The notes beneath the pieces are model-generated. The model was not told the origin of the DNA, made no database searches, and saw only the letters and a list, made by a program, of their open reading frames with translations. A DNA stretch of 64,000 nucleotides from Calditrichota bacterium. GTDB lineage: Bacteria; CLD3. Below are positions 23,315 to 31,445 of the stretch, piece by piece. How positions within the stretch are numbered: the stretch's first letter is position 1; each line of letters opens with the position of its first letter. Location: positions 93,813 through 157,812 of the forward strand of contig QQUF01000028.1 of the NCBI GenBank assembly GCA_008501735.1, in the 5' to 3' direction. The position numbers and the translations under genes are program-made.

Positions 23315-25285
23315 TTATTGTTTTATCAATCCAGGAATTTGGAAAATATTCAAAATATTAATATTTCCAATAGTTGGTAAATACCAATCTGTGTTATTTT
23401 CCCCGCCACTTTGAGCCCAATCATCAAAATTGTAGTAAGCATTTAAAATGTCAACTTTTTCTTTTGGATAGTCGAAAGAGTTTGGCATTGAAATCGCCCA
23501 AGGTAATCCACTCGCAGTTTTGTAGTAATTGCCAGTTAGCTGATTGCTTGCATCATCTGCTGTTCCAAGAAGTGAAAGGTCAGCTAAAGCTGTTGGTTCA
23601 GTATCTGGTAAATGCACTTCGTGAGTTCTGTCTCTGTCAACAAACATAAATGGGTTAAAAGGAGGTTGCAAAGCATCTAACTCTAAAGATGAAAGAGGTG
23701 GATTCAAAGTGAAACTAATTTGTGTAGTATCAGGTTCAACGTAAGCAACTCCACTTTCTGTGTTTACAAAAATCGAACCGTTTGGTGGTTGCATAATATT
23801 ACTAACATTATCATAAACTATGAAAACTGTTTTATCACTTGCATGACCTGCTTCAAGTCCTTGGGCATTTGTGTTAATAAAGCTTTCAGTTAAAGATTGA
23901 GACCTTGCAAAATTTGTTACTTTAGCTTGTGGAATATTCATCTCAACACCAAAACCATTTTTTAATGTCGCTCCAACAGCTTTTGCAACGTAAGTAGCTT
24001 TTACTTCAACTAACTCATTACTTGCATTTACAACTCCTTGATATTTGTAATCAATAGCTAAGTCATTGAAATCAAAATCTCCTTGATTTGGCCATCTATC
24101 TTCAAAAACCAAGCTTCCAAAATTCCCATTGTCAGGATAAAAAAGATTGAATGCTTTTGTAGCATCATTTGGATAATCATCAACTTTATCAGAAATTCCA
24201 TCTCCATCAGTATCAGCATCAGGTTGAATTACGTGAATATTATCAACAAACCAACCAGAATAATTTTGAGCAATTCCATCAACTGTATCAAAGTAAAATC
24301 TAATTTGTATGTTTTGCCCAGCAAAGTCTGATAAACTTAATTCAGTGGAAATCCATCCACCACTATTTCCACTTGGAGCTAAACCTGAAATAGATTTCTG
24401 TTTTGGGATTCCACGAAGTTCTGTCCAATTACTTCCACCGTCGTTAGAAACACTAACCATACAATAATCCCACCAAAATTCAGTTTTATATTTTTCATCA
24501 AAAACTAAAACTAAACCATCATCATTAGGCAAACTAACTTGAGGCGATACAACTGCTGTATTAATTCTATTCCCTGTAGCATAGTTTCCAGAACTATTAA
24601 TTCCACACCACATTGCATTTGTCGAACCTCCTTCTGGACCAGGATTTTTCGATACAATATGCCAAAGGTCATCATTACCAGAATAAACCTGAGTTGTCCA
24701 ACCACCAATTCCACTTTCAAAATCTTCGAAGAAAAGTGTAATTGTGTCAGTTCCAGCGACACTATTTGTAGTTTTGCTAAATACCGCTTCTGAAACTTCT
24801 GCTCTATCACCTGAATTATTTGAAGGGCTTGAATTTCCTGTTCTAGTTTGAGGAATTGTATTCTCGTCAGGATAAGAATAAGTGTGCGAAGCCTCTCCAC
24901 TAAGAATCGGAATTTCAATTGTTTTGTAATAAATTGAAGAATGATTAGTAGCCACGAAAATACTTTCAAGGTAAGTTGCCAAACTCAAATCCCTTTGAAA
25001 AACACCTTGTGAGTTTGTTACTCCTTGAGTTAATAATTGCCCACCATTTTCAGGGTCATCATTATAAATTTTAAAAACTGCTCCATCAATTGGTTGGTTA
25101 TCAAAATCAGGTGCTGTAATTTTTATTGTTACTGTTTCCACAGTTTCAAAATTAAATCCTTCTGCAACTTTTATTTCATTAGTTGTATCAGGAGTCAATT
25201 CAGCAGAATCATCATTTGTACAACCAATCATCAAAAGTACTGACGCTGCCAAACTTAACTTTGCTAAAGAGTTAAAAGTTTTCAT
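23315..25285 (-). CDS. LruC-domain lipoprotein
   Basis: Secreted lipoprotein of 656 residues: signal peptide with lipobox LLMIGC (Cys near residue 22). An Ig-like or carboxypeptidase-regulatory-like beta domain (about 40-125) is followed by a segment resembling MAM/immune-inhibitor-type beta-sandwich domains (about 185-350, FFEDFESGIGGWTTQ, RFYFDTVDG, WFVDNIHVI), then a DTDGDGISDKVDDYPND calcium-type repeat, and an LruC domain (about 370-655, SLVFEDRWPNQGDFDFND). LruC proteins are known from Leptospira, Bacteroidota and relatives; function unknown. The gene stands alone. Confidence 0.85.
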   Translation of the reverse strand: MKTFNSLAKLSLAASVLLMIGCTNDDSAELTPDTTNEIKVAEGFNFETVETVTIKITAPDFDNQPIDGAVFKIYNDDPENGGQLLTQGVTNSQGVFQRDLSLATYLESIFVATNHSSIYYKTIEIPILSGEASHTYSYPDENTIPQTRTGNSSPSNNSGDRAEVSEAVFSKTTNSVAGTDTITLFFEDFESGIGGWTTQVYSGNDDLWHIVSKNPGPEGGSTNAMWCGINSSGNYATGNRINTAVVSPQVSLPNDDGLVLVFDEKYKTEFWWDYCMVSVSNDGGSNWTELRGIPKQKSISGLAPSGNSGGWISTELSLSDFAGQNIQIRFYFDTVDGIAQNYSGWFVDNIHVIQPDADTDGDGISDKVDDYPNDATKAFNLFYPDNGNFGSLVFEDRWPNQGDFDFNDLAIDYKYQGVVNASNELVEVKATYVAKAVGATLKNGFGVEMNIPQAKVTNFARSQSLTESFINTNAQGLEAGHASDKTVFIVYDNVSNIMQPPNGSIFVNTESGVAYVEPDTTQISFTLNPPLSSLELDALQPPFNPFMFVDRDRTHEVHLPDTEPTALADLSLLGTADDASNQLTGNYYKTASGLPWAISMPNSFDYPKEKVDILNAYYNFDDWAQSGGENNTDWYLPTIGNINILNIFQIPGLIKQ

Positions 25286-25456
25286 GGTCTTGCTCTACAT
25301 TGATTTAATTTATAAATTTAAATAATTATTTACTTGTGTTGTCTTACGGAAACTAAAATAAAAAATAATACTCAAAAATTTCTCGTTTTCGATGAACATT
25401 CTTTTTTGAAAGGTGAATGATGAGTAATATAAGTTTTCTGAATAGAAAAAGAAGGC

Positions 25457-25819
25457 TCAGTTTATTTTCTGTAATTCTTCTTCAAGTTCTTTGTTTGCTT
25501 GAATGAAGTAAACTTCAAGTTCGTCAATTAAGTTTGGGAGTAATTCTAAATTTATTTTCTGTGCAGAAAATCTTTCGATGTTCAAGACAATACTATCTAA
25601 GTCTTTATTTCCTAAAGTCTTCGCTGTTGGTTTGTATTTGTGGGCAATTTCTCGAACTCCCTCATAATTTTTAGTAGCTAAATTTTCTTTGATTATTTCT
25701 AGAATTGAAAGATTAGTTCTGATAATCATTTCAAGAGTTTCTTTCAAGAATTCTCGGTCATCTTTGGAATTTCCGCTTAAAAAGCCTTCAAAATAAGAAA
25801 GGTTAAATAATTTTTCCAC
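25457..25819 (-). CDS. Hpt (histidine phosphotransfer) domain protein
   Basis: Single-domain four-helix-bundle protein, 120 residues, with the phosphoacceptor-like motif REIAHKYKPTAKTLG (His60), close to the Hpt consensus AHxLKG. It starts 15 bases after the LytTR regulator on the same strand, which suggests a phosphorelay, but no hybrid kinase is nearby. Assignment rests on the motif, helix pattern and context. Confidence 0.72.
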   Translation of the reverse strand: MEKLFNLSYFEGFLSGNSKDDREFLKETLEMIIRTNLSILEIIKENLATKNYEGVREIAHKYKPTAKTLGNKDLDSIVLNIERFSAQKINLELLPNLIDELEVYFIQANKELEEELQKIN

Positions 25820-25834
25820 TCTCAGAAACTCAAT

Positions 25835-26536
25835 CTAAATTAGGTTTAGGCTTTTCATTAATTCATCTTTGTAGGACTTTCCAATTGGAATTAATTTTTT
25901 ATCAATTACCAAAGTATTATCCTCAATTACAGAAATCTTATCTTTCTTAACAATGTAAGATCTATGAACTCTGACAAAATCATCAGAAGGAAGTTTTTCA
26001 ATAATTCCCTTCATTGTCGAATGCACTGTAAATTTTCCATTTGGGGTAAGAATATTTACATAATCAGACATCGATTCAATCCACATAATATCATTTGTAC
26101 TAATTTTTACAAGTCGTGAATTAACTTTTACAAAAATATTTGTGTCTTCTGAAGTAGAATGATTTTGTTGCTCTTCAGTATCAAAACTTTCTTTAGCTTT
26201 TGTAACAGCTTTTAAAAATCTTCCATAATTAACTGGCTTTAAGATGTAATCTGTAACATCGTGTTCAAATGCTTCAACAGCATATTCTTCGTGCGAAGTT
26301 ATCAAAATGATTTGCGGTTTTTCTTTAAAATTTTTGATAAATTCAATTCCTGTCATTTCAGGCATCTCAATATCAAGAAAGATTAAATCAACCTTTTCTG
26401 TACGTAAAACATTAGAAGCCTCAATTGCGTTAGAGCAAAGTTTCACTAATTTTAGAAAATCAGTTTGCTCCACACAACGACTTACCATATGTCTTGACAT
26501 ATCGTCGTCATCAACTACAATACAGTTCATTAACAT
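25835..26536 (-). CDS. LytTR-family response regulator (second)
   Basis: Receiver (about 1-120; acidic cluster DDDD at 9-12, phosphoacceptor Asp55 in LIFLDIEMPEMTG, ITSHEEYAVEAF, Lys in YILKPVNY) plus LytTR domain (about 135-233; TNDIMWIESMSDYVNI and DFVRVHRSYIVKKD). The start is ATG 26536, or the ATG six bases downstream. Paired with an Hpt protein rather than a kinase. Target genes unknown. Confidence 0.9.
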   Translation of the reverse strand: MLMNCIVVDDDDMSRHMVSRCVEQTDFLKLVKLCSNAIEASNVLRTEKVDLIFLDIEMPEMTGIEFIKNFKEKPQIILITSHEEYAVEAFEHDVTDYILKPVNYGRFLKAVTKAKESFDTEEQQNHSTSEDTNIFVKVNSRLVKISTNDIMWIESMSDYVNILTPNGKFTVHSTMKGIIEKLPSDDFVRVHRSYIVKKDKISVIEDNTLVIDKKLIPIGKSYKDELMKSLNLI

Positions 26537-26623
26537 TTGAATTTCTTAGCCTTGTGTTATTAGAAAGATTTCTAAAAATAAAACATTCTCATTAAACTTT
26601 GTAAGAAATTTTGTTTTTATTTT

Positions 26624-27820
26624 TTAGATGTTTAAGTCAAGCACCAATGGAATGTGGTCTGAAATCCTCAAACCTTCAAAATCTTGAGTTTCAATTACTT
26701 TTGTAAAAATATTTTTCTTTCGTCTCTTAAAATCTTCTAAATCGCTTTTGACAGCAAACCAATCAAGTTTCATCGGGATTTTTCCGTCCCATTTTGCAAG
26801 CCTCTTTTTAGCGTAATTCAAAAGAAATTTTGGCATTAATTCAAGTGCCTTTTTACTCGCAATTTCATCAGCAACTTCAAAAAACAAAGTTCCCTTTTGC
26901 TCTTCATTGAAGTCCTTAAAGTTGTAACCGTATTCATTTAATTTATCAAAAATTGGCTTTTCAAATCTTTTGAATGGCACTAAATAATTTTCAATCGTTT
27001 CGTCAATCCCAAAAATAAAACCTTTGTAAAGCATTTCTCTGACTGTCGAAAAGTAATTACTAAAATCCCAAGTTGTTGTATTAAAATCTCCACCAATTAT
27101 TTGAGTTTCGGCTTTTGTTTTTCCCAAACTTTCTAAGATTCCTTGTAATTGTTCTGCTCGTTGTTTCGGCGAAGCTCCAGAATCCAAGTGGGCAACTCCT
27201 AACCCTAAACTTTTTTCCCCAATCTGAATTTTTGCCACGCAAGATTTTTTACTTCCGAGTCTTTTTTCAGAGCTAGTAAACTTGTCTTTGAGAATTGACA
27301 AAATAGCATTTTCACAATGAGTTATTTTGAATTTGGAAAGAATTGCACTTCCGTGAAGCCCCAAAGAATTTGGAATTTTATGAGAAGTTTCTCCGTGAGT
27401 GCCTTTTGAAAGGACAAGGTAAGAGTTTGCAAAACAGTAATTCATTTGAAGTGCAAGTGCTATTTCTCTTGCAACATTTTTGTTCTGACTTCTTCCCATT
27501 CCATTATCAACTTCTGACAAAAGTAAAATATCTGCTTCTGCAAGAATCGACTCGTTTTGCAAAGCCCAAATGATTCCTTTTAAATTTTTGCCTCTTTCGA
27601 TGTTCCAAGCAACAACACGAATTTTTTCTTTTGTTTCACAATTTTTTGAAATTGAATTATCCCACTCAATTCCGTTTACCACTTCTGAAATTTGATTTTT
27701 TAACTTTGCATAAAGTGGAGAATTCTCAAAATTTTTTCTCTGTTTAAATTTTGAAATTTCACCAAAAAGTGGAGTTAGTTGGTGAGTTAAAAAATGTTTT
27801 TCCTCTTTAATCTCTAACAT
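26624..27820 (-). CDS. Endonuclease/exonuclease/phosphatase-fold hydrolase
   Basis: Protein of 398 residues with the EEP (DNase I-like) catalytic motifs: VVAWNIERG (Glu), LLSEVDNGMGRS, IIGGDFNTT (Asp, Asn) and the terminal LRISDHIPLVLD (Asp-His). The fold hydrolyses phosphodiesters or phosphomonoesters of DNA, RNA, inositol phosphates or sphingomyelin; the substrate is not evident. No signal peptide. It lies 13 bases after hldE, probably in the same operon. Confidence 0.83.
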   Translation of the reverse strand: MLEIKEEKHFLTHQLTPLFGEISKFKQRKNFENSPLYAKLKNQISEVVNGIEWDNSISKNCETKEKIRVVAWNIERGKNLKGIIWALQNESILAEADILLLSEVDNGMGRSQNKNVAREIALALQMNYCFANSYLVLSKGTHGETSHKIPNSLGLHGSAILSKFKITHCENAILSILKDKFTSSEKRLGSKKSCVAKIQIGEKSLGLGVAHLDSGASPKQRAEQLQGILESLGKTKAETQIIGGDFNTTTWDFSNYFSTVREMLYKGFIFGIDETIENYLVPFKRFEKPIFDKLNEYGYNFKDFNEEQKGTLFFEVADEIASKKALELMPKFLLNYAKKRLAKWDGKIPMKLDWFAVKSDLEDFKRRKKNIFTKVIETQDFEGLRISDHIPLVLDLNI

Positions 27821-27833
27821 TCCGAACTGAGTT

Positions 27834-29159
27834 TTAGTTTAGTTTATCCAAAATTTTTGAAGTACTTTGTTGGCTTTCAAATTCAAAAACAACAACTTTT
27901 CCGCCGTTTGCTCCAACAACTTCTTTTCCAACAATTTCTTCAAGTTTGTAGTCTCCGCCTTTTACTAAAAAATCGGGTTTTAGTTTCTCAATAATTTTCA
28001 AAGGCGTTTCTTCTGAAAAGGCAAAGATTCCGTCCACAAATTCCAAAGCAGAAAGCATTTCCAACCTTTCCGAAAGTTCAAAAATTGGTCTTGAGTTGCC
28101 TTTCAATTTTTTAACGGAACTATCGGAATTCACAGCAACAAAAAGGTAATCGCCAAGACTTTTAGCTTTTCGTAAAAGTTGAATGTGTCCGTTGTGCAGA
28201 ACGTCAAAACAGCCGTTTGTAAAAACAAAAATTTTGTTTTCTTTCTGCAAAGAATTCCGAATTTCTAATGCTTCTTTTAAGGTCAAAGTTTTAGTTTTCT
28301 CTTGAATAATTTCCTCAAAATTCACAACCGAAGTTCCTTGTTTTGAAACAACTTGTCCAGCAGCAAGGTTTGCGATTTTACAAGCGAAGTGCAAGTCTTT
28401 TGTCAAAAAATGAATCGGAGCTAAAACCGCTAAAAAAGTATCTCCAGCTCCAGTAACATCGAAAATTTCTTTTGCTTTTGTTTCCTCGCTTACGACTTTC
28501 TCGTTTTCTAAAAAACAAACACCTTTTTCAGCAAGAGTTACGACAACATTAGAAATTTCATTTTGACTTTGAATTTTTTCAAGAATTTTAGAGGCATTTT
28601 CTAAAGTAAATTTTTCGTTAGTTGCTTCTGAGATTTCTGTTTGGTTTGCGAGAACCAAAGTCGAGTTTTGGTAAGTGCTAAAATCCTTAGACTTCGGAGC
28701 AACGTAAACAGGCTTTCCAACTTTCAAAATTTCTTGAACAAGCTCCTTTGAGACAACACCTTTTGCGTAGTCAGAAACGATGAAGAAATCAAAATTTTTA
28801 AGTTCATCTTTTTGCGGAAGTTCTAAGTTTAGTCTTTCAGTTTGCTCAAAATCTGCCCTAAAAAGCTGTTGTCCTTGAGCGATAAACCTTCGTTTTGTAG
28901 TCGTTGGGAAGTATTTCTGCTCTTGTAAAAAATCGGCTAAAATGCCTTTTTCTTCCAAAATCTGTTTTACCCTTTTACCATTTTTACCAGTTCCCAAAAC
29001 TCCCAAAACTGAAACTTCAACTCCACAGGCTTTTAAATTCAAAGCCAAGTTTCCCGCTCCACCAAGAGTGAAACTTTCAAATTTTTCCTTAAAAACAGGA
29101 ATCGGTGCTTCGGGCGAAATTCTTTCGCAATCACCAAAGACGTAGTGGTCAAGCATCAA
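27834..29159 (-). CDS. hldE: Bifunctional heptose-7-phosphate kinase / 1-phosphate nucleotidyltransferase
   Basis: Makes ADP-heptose for the inner core of lipopolysaccharide. The N-terminal PfkB kinase (about 1-300) has ERISPEAPIPVF, TLGGAGNLALNLKACG and the ATP/anion-hole motif DVTGAGDTF. The C-terminal nucleotidyltransferase (about 305-441) has FTNGCFDVLHNGHIQLLRKA. The earliest ordinary start in frame is TTG 29159, but the family's first strand (KVLVIGDLMLDHY) is encoded in frame upstream of it, up to a stop before 29213, with only an ATT start available; the real start or a one-base sequence error needs attention. Length is otherwise slightly short of the usual 470. Confidence 0.87.
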   Translation of the reverse strand: MMLDHYVFGDCERISPEAPIPVFKEKFESFTLGGAGNLALNLKACGVEVSVLGVLGTGKNGKRVKQILEEKGILADFLQEQKYFPTTTKRRFIAQGQQLFRADFEQTERLNLELPQKDELKNFDFFIVSDYAKGVVSKELVQEILKVGKPVYVAPKSKDFSTYQNSTLVLANQTEISEATNEKFTLENASKILEKIQSQNEISNVVVTLAEKGVCFLENEKVVSEETKAKEIFDVTGAGDTFLAVLAPIHFLTKDLHFACKIANLAAGQVVSKQGTSVVNFEEIIQEKTKTLTLKEALEIRNSLQKENKIFVFTNGCFDVLHNGHIQLLRKAKSLGDYLFVAVNSDSSVKKLKGNSRPIFELSERLEMLSALEFVDGIFAFSEETPLKIIEKLKPDFLVKGGDYKLEEIVGKEVVGANGGKVVVFEFESQQSTSKILDKLN

Positions 29160-29306
29160 ATCGCCGATTACAAGAACTTTGAGTTCCTTGAAATTTTCTG
29201 TTAGACTTTTAATTTTTCAAACCTATTTCATTTTAAAAGGTGAGTTTTAAAATTAATTGATTTACGTAGATAAAAAAATAATTTGATTTCAAAATTTATT
29301 TTTTAA

Positions 29307-29326
29307 ATTAGTTGCCGAAGCAACAA
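29307..29326. promoter_or_regulatory. Probable MarR operator upstream of the marR-type gene
   Basis: ATTAGTTGCCGAAGCAACAA contains the palindrome GTTGC-N4-GCAAC and ends 12 bases before the regulator's ATG (29339). The same 20-mer with one change lies upstream of the next gene. Palindromes of TTGC-N4-GCAA type are usual MarR-family sites. Suggests autoregulation. Confidence 0.72.
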
Positions 29327-29338
29327 AATAAAGATTTT

Positions 29339-29791
29339 ATGAAACCCAAAGATTTTACATCAGCAGGAATGGAAAAAGCTCCTGCTTACCTGATTTACAG
29401 AACTGCTAGAGTTTTGAGAATGTTTTTTATCAAAATGATGAAAAACAGCGGAAATGACTTAACTCAAGAACAGTGGTTAATTTTAAACCGAATTAGAAAC
29501 CAAGAAGGGATTTCACAAACTGAACTTTCTGACAGTGTTTTTAATGATAGACCAAACATCACAAGAATTGTTGATTCCCTCATAAAAAGAAATTTTGTAA
29601 CTCGCAGGAAAGATGCAAATGACGGCAGAAAGTTTAATGTTTTTCTTACTAAGGAAGGTGAGATTTTCGTTGAAAAAATTACCAAAGTCGTCGAAAAGGA
29701 AAGGGAAAGGATTTACAAAGGAATCTCAGAAAATGAACTTGAACAATTGAGTAACTTCTTACAAAAATTTGAAAAAAATATTCTCGAATAA
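29339..29791 (+). CDS. MarR-family transcriptional regulator
   Basis: Winged helix-turn-helix dimer of about 150 residues: dimerisation helix (YLIYRTARVLRMFFIKM), recognition region (ISQTELSDSVFNDRPNITRI) and wing (NFVTRRKDANDGRKFNVF). I chose ATG 29339 (MKPKDFTSAGMEK) because the TTG at 29312 falls inside the palindromic operator. It probably controls its own gene and the two secreted-protein genes downstream through the matching operator at 29806. The effector is unknown. Confidence 0.9.
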   Translation: MKPKDFTSAGMEKAPAYLIYRTARVLRMFFIKMMKNSGNDLTQEQWLILNRIRNQEGISQTELSDSVFNDRPNITRIVDSLIKRNFVTRRKDANDGRKFNVFLTKEGEIFVEKITKVVEKERERIYKGISENELEQLSNFLQKFEKNILE

Positions 29792-29805
29792 AAAAAATTT
29801 AATCT

Positions 29806-29825
29806 ATTAGTTGCCTAAGCAACAA
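29806..29825. promoter_or_regulatory. Second copy of the MarR operator
   Basis: ATTAGTTGCCTAAGCAACAA, identical at 19 of 20 positions to the site at 29307-29326. It lies 33 bases before the start of the lumazine-binding-like gene (29859), so it is well placed to repress transcription of that gene and the coupled DOMON gene. Confidence 0.74.
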
Positions 29826-29858
29826 TTATTTTAACTCAAAACCAATAAGGAGAAAAAA

Positions 29859-30311
29859 ATGAATTTTCAAAAACATTTTTTCCTAACAACACTTTCAATT
29901 TTAACAATTCTTTTAACAAATGTTTTCGCTTCTGAAAAGGAAGACCGAGAAGCAATTCGGCAAACGATTTCTTACTTTGTTCAAAGCGGAGACACTCAAA
30001 GCTCTAAATTAGGCAAAAAATCCCTGCACGAAGACTGCAAACAAATCATTCTTGGAAACATTGGCGAGACCGAAAAAGGTTTTATGGAAATGCCAACAAG
30101 TGTTTACCTAAAGATGTTAGACGAAAAGAAAATCGGTGGCGACAAAAGAACTTTTGAAATTAGTTCACTTGAGGTCAGTAACCAAACAGCTTCGGCTAAA
30201 GTAAAAATCTACTCGGAGAAACATACTTTTACCGATTTCATTTCTCTCGCAAAGTTTGGCAACGAATGGAAAATCATTGGGATTCTAATTGATTTTCAGA
30301 GTGAAAAATAA
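29859..30311 (+). CDS. Secreted NTF2/lumazine-binding-like protein
   Basis: Protein of 150 residues with a signal peptide (1-25, ending VFAS) and an NTF2-like cone fold resembling the putative lumazine-binding family (DREAIRQTISYFVQSGDTQ; ASAKVKIYSEKHTFTDFISL; EWKIIGILI). The start is preceded by AAGGAG. The next gene starts in its stop codon (TAATG), so the pair is translationally coupled, and a MarR operator lies upstream. The ligand is unknown; enzymatic activity is not implied. Confidence 0.78.
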   Translation: MNFQKHFFLTTLSILTILLTNVFASEKEDREAIRQTISYFVQSGDTQSSKLGKKSLHEDCKQIILGNIGETEKGFMEMPTSVYLKMLDEKKIGGDKRTFEISSLEVSNQTASAKVKIYSEKHTFTDFISLAKFGNEWKIIGILIDFQSEK

Positions 30312-30817
30312 TGCTAAAATTACAACTTAAAATCTGGCTCGCGTGTCTTTTACTTTCTGCGAATTTGTTTGCAGAAAGTAAAAACTCTTACACTTTTGGG
30401 GAAATGAATTTCAGTGCCAAAATCGTTCAGGACTCAATTTTAGTTTTAATCAAAGCTCCGACAAAAGGTTGGCTTGCTGTCGGTTTAAATTCTGAAAACT
30501 CAATTGTTGGAAGTGATTTGAAAATGTTCAGAGTCGTGAGTGGGAAAGTAGAATTTGAAGACCAATTCACGACGGGCTTTGGAATTCACCCTCAAGATTC
30601 AGAGCTTGGAGGAACTTCAAACGTCAAAATAATTTCTGGTTCCGAAAACGAAAAATTTACTGAAATACTTTTTCAAATTCCGATGGTTTCAAAAGACAAA
30701 TTTGATTTTAAAATTGAACCGAACAAAAAATTTTGGCTGATTTTAGCCTACTCAACCGAAGATGACTTTCAACACCATTCGATTATGCGAAAGCACAAAG
30801 AAATCGAAATTAGGTAA
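30311..30817 (+). CDS. Secreted DOMON-domain protein
   Basis: A 168-residue protein with a signal peptide (1-21) and a DOMON beta-sandwich: GWLAVGLNSENSIVGSDLKM (about 55-75) with the conserved Trp/Gly pattern and late FWLILAYS and DFQHHSIMRKH. DOMON modules bind heme b or sugars; the Met of DLKMF and a His in the last segment could be axial heme ligands, but this is inference. It is coupled to the preceding gene and predicted to be MarR-controlled. It overlaps the end of the convergent methyltransferase gene by 8 bases. Confidence 0.75.
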   Translation: MLKLQLKIWLACLLLSANLFAESKNSYTFGEMNFSAKIVQDSILVLIKAPTKGWLAVGLNSENSIVGSDLKMFRVVSGKVEFEDQFTTGFGIHPQDSELGGTSNVKIISGSENEKFTEILFQIPMVSKDKFDFKIEPNKKFWLILAYSTEDDFQHHSIMRKHKEIEIR

Positions 30818-31445
30818 TTACCTTTTTGGAAAATTTGAAAGAAATTAATCTTGGAGTTTCTTCTAAGGGTGAATTCTTATTCTTTCTCCATTCTTTGCAT
30901 TCTACTAATTCAAAGCCGACTTCAAGCCCCGCCGAAATGAATTCTGAAATGTCGTGAATGAAGGAATTGATTCTAATTTCTTCCTCTGAAAACTTTGCTT
31001 TAGAACCTCCGATTTGCTTGAAAGGGTGAAGTTCACAAAGGAACAAAATTCCATTTGATTTCAGCACTCTAAACGATTCTTGAAAAATCGGTTTTAAATT
31101 TTCAATGTGTTCAAGGACTAAGTTTCCTAAAACAATGTCGAAAGTTTCATTTTGTAATTCCCAATTTTTGGTTAAGTCTTGGACTTTAAAAGTAACATTT
31201 TCGGCTTTAACTTTTTCCTTCGCGACTTTCAGCATTTTTTCGGAGAAATCCATTGCAAAGACTGACTTAGAATTTTCAACTAAGAATTCAGTATTTTTTC
31301 CTGTTCCACAGCCTAATTCTAAAATATTTTTGTCTTCTAAATTTGTAAGTGAAATTCGAGTTACAATTTTATCCAAATCTCGCGTTTTATTTGAATCACT
31401 GTCGTAAGTTTTTGCCCACAAATTGTAGGCTTCTTCTACTTTCAT
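30810..31445 (-). CDS. Class I SAM-dependent methyltransferase
   Basis: Rossmann-fold methyltransferase, 211 residues: motif I ILELGCGTGKNTEFL (about 38-52), motif II-like VFAMDFSEKML, then FDIVLGNLVLEHI and GILFLCELHPF. The start codon overlaps the stop of the upstream glycosyltransferase (ATGA), so it is co-translated with it and may modify the same product. Substrate not identifiable. Confidence 0.85.
   Translation of the reverse strand: MKVEEAYNLWAKTYDSDSNKTRDLDKIVTRISLTNLEDKNILELGCGTGKNTEFLVENSKSVFAMDFSEKMLKVAKEKVKAENVTFKVQDLTKNWELQNETFDIVLGNLVLEHIENLKPIFQESFRVLKSNGILFLCELHPFKQIGGSKAKFSEEEIRINSFIHDISEFISAGLEVGFELVECKEWRKNKNSPLEETPRLISFKFSKKVIT

Noticed and set aside
29312..29338. TTG 29312 as start of the MarR gene
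   Set aside because: It would place the first codons inside the palindromic operator; ATG 29339 gives the normal MarR length.
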